A DNA stretch of 64,000 nucleotides. Source: Lomentospora prolificans. Lineage: Eukaryota > Ascomycota > Sordariomycetes > Microascales > Microascaceae. The stretch spans positions 558,001-622,000 of the forward strand of contig JARFXM010000001.1 of NCBI GenBank assembly GCA_029532625.1. The letters run 5' to 3'. This document shows positions 58,110 to 64,000 of this stretch, one piece after another. The translations under genes and the position numbers were made by a program. Each line of letters begins with the position of its first letter. Positions within the stretch are counted from its first letter, which is position 1. The notes below the pieces were generated by a model. The model worked only from the letters and a program-made list of their open reading frames with translations, did no database searches and was not told the DNA's origin.

Positions 58110-58685
58110 GAAGTATGAGTGAGGAATGCACTGGATTGGCGATGTCGATATCTTGGGAGGCGTTTGGTTCTTTTGGTTGGTATAGATGGCGCATTCTGGT
58201 AGAAACCGACTGGCGTTTGGAGAATCCGGATCGTGGGCTTCGATCCTGGGGTCTTGTACAATCTGTCATGGTGTCTGTAGATTATGTTGACGGATTGGTG
58301 TTTCTGAAATGCATTTGTATAGAGAAAATCAGTTGTCTCGCTTTCCTGCCTTGAAATATCATTTTCATCTTCCTCACCTCCGTTGAGCTAACTAATTTTC
58401 ATGAAAACGCGCTCCAAACATCGACGAGTGTATGGGAAGTAGAACTCGTCGTGTTGGCTCATCCTACTTTTTGCTATAGATCCATTCCATAGATCTATCC
58501 AGGGATGGATAAGAGTCCCCGCTATAAAACGTATCAAAATGCCGCCCCAAAACACTGCCGAAATCCAACTGATGTTCCAACGTTATTTCATGAACTGTGA
58601 TCATAAACCACCCACCCACCGGGTATCGCAATCCGCGCCAAGCTCAAGCTTCAATCTTTTCCTGATCCATTTAGACATCGCCTCC
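58110..58685. other. Convergent 3' flanks
   Basis: 0.58 kb between the stops of the copy-2 secreted protein and the LaeA-like gene. Nothing further seen. Confidence 0.4.
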
Positions 58686-60526
58686 TTACACCTTCCCCGG
58701 CTTCCTCCCATAAACCACAATAGCAGGCCAATAAGCATGGACCCTCAAATTCCTCAGCTCTGCTCGTACATTCGCGCACATCATTAACGTCTCTTCCTTC
58801 GTCCAGCCCAAGCCCCTGGTGAAATGCGCAATCGAAAGCCCTTCCAGCCCCGCGCCAATATTCCCGTAGGTTAACGCCCCGAGTTCCTTGAATCGCTTAT
58901 CGCGAGGCCATTGGTTCGTCGGCCACTTGCGGCGCACTTCCACGATATCGACGAATCCTGCGTCGGCGAGGTATTTGCGGTACTGATCGATGGGGAAAAC
59001 CGGCCGTCTGGCGGCTGCGGCGGCGTCGTGGATGTGGTGGGCCCAGGAGAGGAGGGGCGAGGATGGGGAAAGGGAGCCGTCGTCGGATTGGGCAAAGAGG
59101 CCCATGTCTTGGACTTCGAGGTAGCCGCCGGGCTCGAGGTTCCTGGATACCATGGGTTAGGAGCTAATACTTTGCTTGGGGTAGCCAGCCAGGCTGTCCC
59201 CACGGGGCTTAGGAGGGTGTACTCGAATGCCGTCTTGACGACGTTGGGGAAGTCACTGAAACTCCCTAGCATCATCCTGCAAAAGATGAAATCAAACGGC
59301 TGTGACCATGTCCAATCCTGCTCCAGATCATCGATTTCGAACTTGCAGTTTGGCGGAACGCTACCTCCATTAGTCTCCAATCTCAACGTGGTGACTGGGC
59401 TGGCACTCACAACGCAGGTTGTATCGGGCTCAAATCAACGCCAATCACCTAATATCACAATCTCGTCAAAAAAAAAGGAAAAAAAAAAAAGAAAAGAAAA
59501 GAAAAAAGCCGCCCCATCCACAACCGTCATCTTAGAATGTGAGTTGGGAACTATCATACCGTTGCCTCGGGATGCGCGTCGGCTGATGGCAGGGCAAGCA
59601 AACATTAGCAAACGGGCACCCGACATGGGCCGAGACCGAAGGGTTCGGGGACAATCTCACCATAATCCACAGCCCAGATACCCGTCCCCGTTCCAATGTC
59701 GAGCACGCGCGTTGCTCCTCCTTCTTTGGGGCATAGTGCCATTTTCCCCCCTAATGTGATGAGCCATACGTAATGCTGTAGATCTGTGCCCAAGCAAGCC
59801 GTGGAAGTCAGTCGAAATCGGCCGAGGAGCCAAGGGGATTTTTGCGACGGTGATTGTACCTAATCGCTCGCTTTCTTCCTATTCCATCGTACCGCAGGCG
59901 AAGTAGAGCGGTTTTGTTAGTGGACGGTGCCTCTCACAGTTGGAGAACTGCGCGTTGGTGCAGCAAATGGGTTCAGCCTCTTACCTCGTCGTTTGGTAGT
60001 GCGTATTCTAGGCGCAGGGAAGAGTAAGTAATTTGGGCACGCGAGATCATCTAAGGCATCATGTGGACAGCATACTTCCAGCGCTCAGAGCGTGGTATCT
60101 CCTCCCATTCTCCGTTTTGAAGTCGAGGATACTCGACGTTATTGAGGCTGATGACGCTTCTTCATCTTGCTAGAGTCGAGAATCGAGTTAACGCCGGTTA
60201 GCAAAGCCACCACCATGATTTATCGTTATTTTCGGCTGGCATTATTGGGGATGTCTCCCCAACGGAAGGGATTGCTCACTTCGTACCCGGACTCCGAACC
60301 GGGGTCGATATCTTCGGCGACCTATATAATTACAATATTAGTCTTCGTTGATGCAGACACCAGAGATCGAGCACCCAAGGACGAAAAGAAACCTCTGAGT
60401 CTAGACATTGGGACGCTGCATGATCTAGCTCGGGCTTTTCCTCCGTCCATGGATGCTTAGTTCATCGATAGGGATAGGCGCGCATACGATCTCGACGTCG
60501 TCAGCATGGCTGCGATTCGGCATCAT
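58686..60526 (-). CDS. LaeA-like SAM-dependent methyltransferase, ten-exon model
   Basis: Hand-spliced: 60526-60488, 60321-60280, 60169-60076, 60007-59985, 59878-59860, 59783-59661, 59582-59560, 59448-59411, 59360-59223, 59142-58686; total 996 nt (331 residues). The joined protein shows the LaeA-type order: acidic lead (VAEDIDPGSESGYE), SITSSILDFKTENGRRYHAL, YALPNDE, ERLDLQHYVWLITLGG, SAM motif I VLDIGTGTGIWAVDYADAHP, GVDLSPIQP, VPPNCKFEIDDLEQDW, FDFIFCRMMLGSFSDFPN, ENLEPGGYLEVQDMG. A C-terminal helical part (FKELGALTYGNIGAGLEGLS) ends with RKPGKV. Most exons fit only with the listed splice sites; the first exon is least certain. LaeA-type proteins regulate secondary metabolism and development in fungi, but paralogs are many and no cluster is visible here. 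Several exons are only 19-42 nt. Confidence 0.8.
59466..59508. repeat. A-rich / AAAAG tract in a LaeA-like intron
   Basis: Runs of A8-A11 and GAAAA on the plus strand form a long pyrimidine tract on the coding strand, before the acceptor at 59449. Confidence 0.7.
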
Positions 60527-63500
60527 TGGTGCGGCGCGCTTGTCCTTTTTCGGCCTTGAAAAGCGATTCGGAAATATCTCAGGTCGGCAGAGGAAAAGAA
60601 TCGACAACTGGCTCTACTAATACGGTCACGGATGAGGGTATCAAATTGTAAAAGCGGAGGATCTTTAAAGATTGACGAGAATCCGGGGAAAACAAGTGGG
60701 AAGAAGTAAGGAAGGGGGATCCCCACGATTTGAAATGTGACAGAACGCACCAAGATAAACATGAAATCTGCTACTCTGATACCCTGAGGGGATTTTTGAC
60801 ACAATTAGAATGTACACCCCTTCCATGCGAGTACGAGACAAGACCCAACTTAAACGGGACCAAAGGAACCAAGGAACCAAGGGATGCCAGAAGGTCCAAG
60901 GTGTTTGCCGCCACTCCATTCAGGATTTAAAGAGTTACAGCACACGCTAACCTCGCCGATCCGTCTCATCCGACTGTGGCTTCAACGGTTCTTTCTTCCT
61001 GCCTTTCCCCACCACACTTCGAAAAGGATCCCTCGCACCCCCGACGTCTTCCATGCGCCCTGTATGGACGGCTTCGCCTGGCGAGCCGTGCGCAGGGAAC
61101 TACGAGATCAGGGCCGTTGGTCTGAGGGGAATAAGGTTGTGTGCGTGCACCGGTGAACGCACAGTCTCACTCGGTGAGTATGCAGAATGGCAAGAGGACA
61201 TGCAGATAAAGGAAGATATGGGCTGACGCTTGATGAGTTCGTAGTGGAAACATTGTTTTTGGTTGGGTGTGCCGAGATGCAGTAAACTTCGTTCCGCCTT
61301 GAAAGTTGTGGGATTTCGGCAGCGAGGGTGATTTCCTCCGGGCCCTCGCCTGCCCTCAACCGGCCCGGAGGTGAGCTGTTACTGGACGCCCCTTTTGGCA
61401 ACTACAAGTTAAGTCGGGCCATATCACCCAATACAATCAATGACCCCATTTTGATGGCCAGCGTTGACAAGGCTCCTCGGCATGGTGCTATTTCGGCGAG
61501 GTCGTCGGTCGACTTCACCGGATGGATCGCTGCGCTGATTAAACCTTGACGCAGCAGGGCTGGCTGCTCTTTGGCTCCTTGAAATCTTGGCCGTCCTTCG
61601 GGTCTGTCACGGCCCCTTTTAGAACACTTGATGCCATATCGCACAGCTCCCATGCAAAAATAGCATGGTCAGCTCTACTTGTGAATAAATACGCCCATGT
61701 CCACAGGATATATCAATGTGTAATGTATATGTATCTCGGTCTGATGCTGTGAATCCCGAGAAGTGTTATGAATATGGATGCTGGCAGGGTTGAGCGGCAT
61801 TCGTGGGCATCGTTCGAGGGACAAGCCGGCTCTCTCCCCAGCCCCTCTCCCCACGAGTCGCTGGGGGACTAAACACACAGGAAGTTCTTGCTTTGGACCA
61901 AGTCATCGTCCGCCCAAAGCTTCGAGATTCTGATCAAGAACCCCCCCTCTGCAAAGCAATATCTCTTCAGTCAATGCCTTGGACACCAAAAAGAGCCATT
62001 CGATCGCTGATCATTATCCCAAGAATCGTTAAATGTTCTGCAGCACTGCACGGAACAGAAAGCGTCGTTTTGGGCACTGCCTTGATATTGCCAAGGCCGT
62101 GCTTGTCACAAGGCGTAAACTAATACCTGCATGGGGGATTTCCGACTTTGCCGTATTCAGACTAACCCCCGCCGGCAACACCTTCCGGTGATGTGCTCAG
62201 ACCTGCTTTGTCGCATGGGGACTTCAATTTCTATTAACCATAATCCTTCGCCAGCAAGCCAAGCTGGCTAATACGACACAGAGGGCCCGCTGGACCGCTG
62301 GCTGCCTGGCTATCTGCCACGCTAGGCCCTGAATAGAACAAAGTCCAAGCACTGAGGCGGCCCTGGAGTGATTATGTCGTTTTCGACACGCCAGCTGGCT
62401 GCTCCTGGAGAAGCAACTCTTAAGGAATGGTACTTCGTATGGGTAGCCGACTTACCGTTCTTCGTTTACTTTTCTCGGCATGGAGCCACGGAATTCTCTC
62501 GTCTCCGGGAAGTGGCTCCAGTTGGAGCAGGATGGCAAAGCGTTCGAATCTAAGGATACAGAAGACCTTCGGTGTCTCCCAACGGGCTTCCTCATTGCCT
62601 GAACCCGGTTGTCAGTGTCTAAACTTCTTATTACCCTAGGGCCACCGCAGCGTCTTTCGAGCAAGCTTCCATTTGATGGTACAAGGCTGGACCGCGCTAG
62701 CCCCACTGACCACTGACCCCACTCCGTTAAGGGAGTGCATTGGGGTGAGGAAGGTTCCCGAAGTGGTGACACCAAATCATGACTTGTTCAGCGATACGCC
62801 GCTGGCTGGCTTATGTATTACGTTGGTTCGACTTTTGACTGGTCAAGAAAGCCCATCTTTGTCTCGTTTGTATTGTCATGCGGTGGGGTTGGGTTAGGTT
62901 GTTCTTTTCCCTTGGGTTACGTACCTTCAAAGTGCCAAGGCCTCAATCTAATCCTGGCCTTTGCTCTCATCATGTTATCGTCGTAGTTGTATCGCTGCTG
63001 TCCATCCTCGAGCAGCTGAGAGGAGATGAGAGGAGAGAGGATCCAACCGGCCAGTTTCACATCAAATGAATATCTTCTCCCTACTTGAAGGTGCCTATGA
63101 TGTGGAGTTAGCGTCGTACAGACAGTGACTTCAATACCCAAGGATCATGGTAGTATGCCGGACCCTGTATTGACTGAAGCTGCGATGTGAATGATTGTTG
63201 AGATGGAAAATCCATTGCAAGGGGAGGGCCTCGGATGTTACGGCAGCCTTCTGCTTGAGAGGGAGCATGAGGATATTCGTTAATCTGTGTGTCGAGGAAG
63301 GAGCCATCAGACGTTGCCCGAGAGCATTTCAAACATGAAGCTGGATTTCCTGTCGAGACTCAATATTACTCATTCAACTTCAAGCTTTGCTCGCCTCTAC
63401 CCAGATCAATTCTGTAACCCATTCATCGCGCGCATTCAGGTCTTCCACTCCAGACTCTTCACCTGCACCGCCAGCTGGCGCTAGAGCAAGCCATTCACCA

Positions 63501-63954
63501 ATGTTCTGCGCCATTATCCAACCAATACCAGGAACACTAATTCCCAAATCGTCTGGGATCTGCAGGCGTACAAGAACGGCAGCTGGTGGATCCAGACCAG
63601 CGCTTTTAAGCGAGCGAAGCTTTGCTACCATAGAGCGCACCTCAAGACAAGGGAAAACGAGCAGAAATACGGATAGCTGGCGAGCGTGCATGTGGTGTCC
63701 TCTAATCGTCAGCCCGGCCTGTACTGACCCCAGCCCTGGGGGCCCTGCTTCACGGGAAGCCAAATGCTGGAATCCGTTCAATCTCATTGGCAGTTTGTGG
63801 GAACCCCCCTTTATTATTCCACCAGCCTGGTTCAAATCTCGATTGTCTCCCCTCTACACTGGCTGGCCGAAACTCCCCTCAGCTTCGCCAAACGTGTTAT
63901 TTTCGCTCCACTTTGTCTAAGATCTGCACGCCAGAGGAGCGGATCATCGACAAC
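60527..63954. other. Gene-poor region, 3.4 kb
   Basis: Short open frames on both strands (60523-60804, 61108-61401, 62452-62775, 63380-63835 and others) show no recognisable motifs, signal peptides or consistent splice sites. I find no supportable gene. Confidence 0.4.
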
Positions 63955-64000
63955 ATGGCTTTCGCCCGCTTTGTAGACTCGTTGGTCGATACGCCTCCCA
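63955..64000 (+). CDS. Possible start of a gene running off the window
   Basis: ATG at 63955 in the context CGACAACATGGC, a good fungal start context, opens MAFARFVDSLVDTPP to the window end. Only 15 codons are visible, so the product cannot be named. Confidence 0.3.
   Translation, partial: MAFARFVDSLVDTPP

Noticed and set aside
63380..63920. Overlapping open frames on both strands near the window end
   Set aside because: Neither strand shows a recognisable domain; overlapping frames of similar quality suggest chance.

Overview
The window looks like nuclear DNA of a filamentous ascomycete (Pezizomycotina, probably Sordariomycetes; inferred from gene content and gene structure, not from a search). 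The genes have one to several short introns of about 48-150 nt, with GT(A/G)NGT-type donors, CTAAC/CTGAC branch sites and AG acceptors. The set includes a LaeA-like methyltransferase, a Zn2Cys6 regulator, a DUF1857 protein and many small secreted proteins. No rRNA, tRNA, CRISPR array or intact transposon was seen.

Layout: 1-466 is the end of a GYF-domain protein, followed by an ankyrin relic (about 1.0-1.34 kb) and the TTC27/Emw1 TPR protein (1.75-4.75 kb). 5.1-10.8 kb (minus) is a 10-exon gene for a 1692-residue protein with tandem cytochrome-b5-like units. 11.6-19.3 kb holds three His/Cys-rich secreted proteins, two of them sharing a CxPHGDHWHC motif, around an N2227-type methyltransferase with a signal peptide. 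20.3-27 kb has a small unknown gene, a DUF1857 gene with a homopolymer frameshift, a Cys-rich secreted protein and a sulfate permease. 29.3-45.7 kb is a housekeeping block: RPC31, NUP49, FIP1, an Hsm3-like protein, SEC7 and the pyruvate dehydrogenase E2. 46.6-51.1 kb is a divergent pair, an MCT-type MFS transporter and a Zn2Cys6 factor. 54.3-58.1 kb has two related secreted proteins built from a repeated four-cysteine module. 58.7-60.5 kb is the LaeA-like methyltransferase. The rest to 64 kb is gene-poor apart from a possible gene start at the edge.

Gene models were spliced by hand. In every multi-exon model the exon lengths sum to a multiple of three, except in SEC7 and the DUF1857 gene, where single extra C/G bases in homopolymers break otherwise clean reading frames. 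These are most likely sequence errors. The best leads for something undescribed are the b5-repeat protein, in which introns fall at matching places in five successive units, and the PHGDHWHC secreted protein family.
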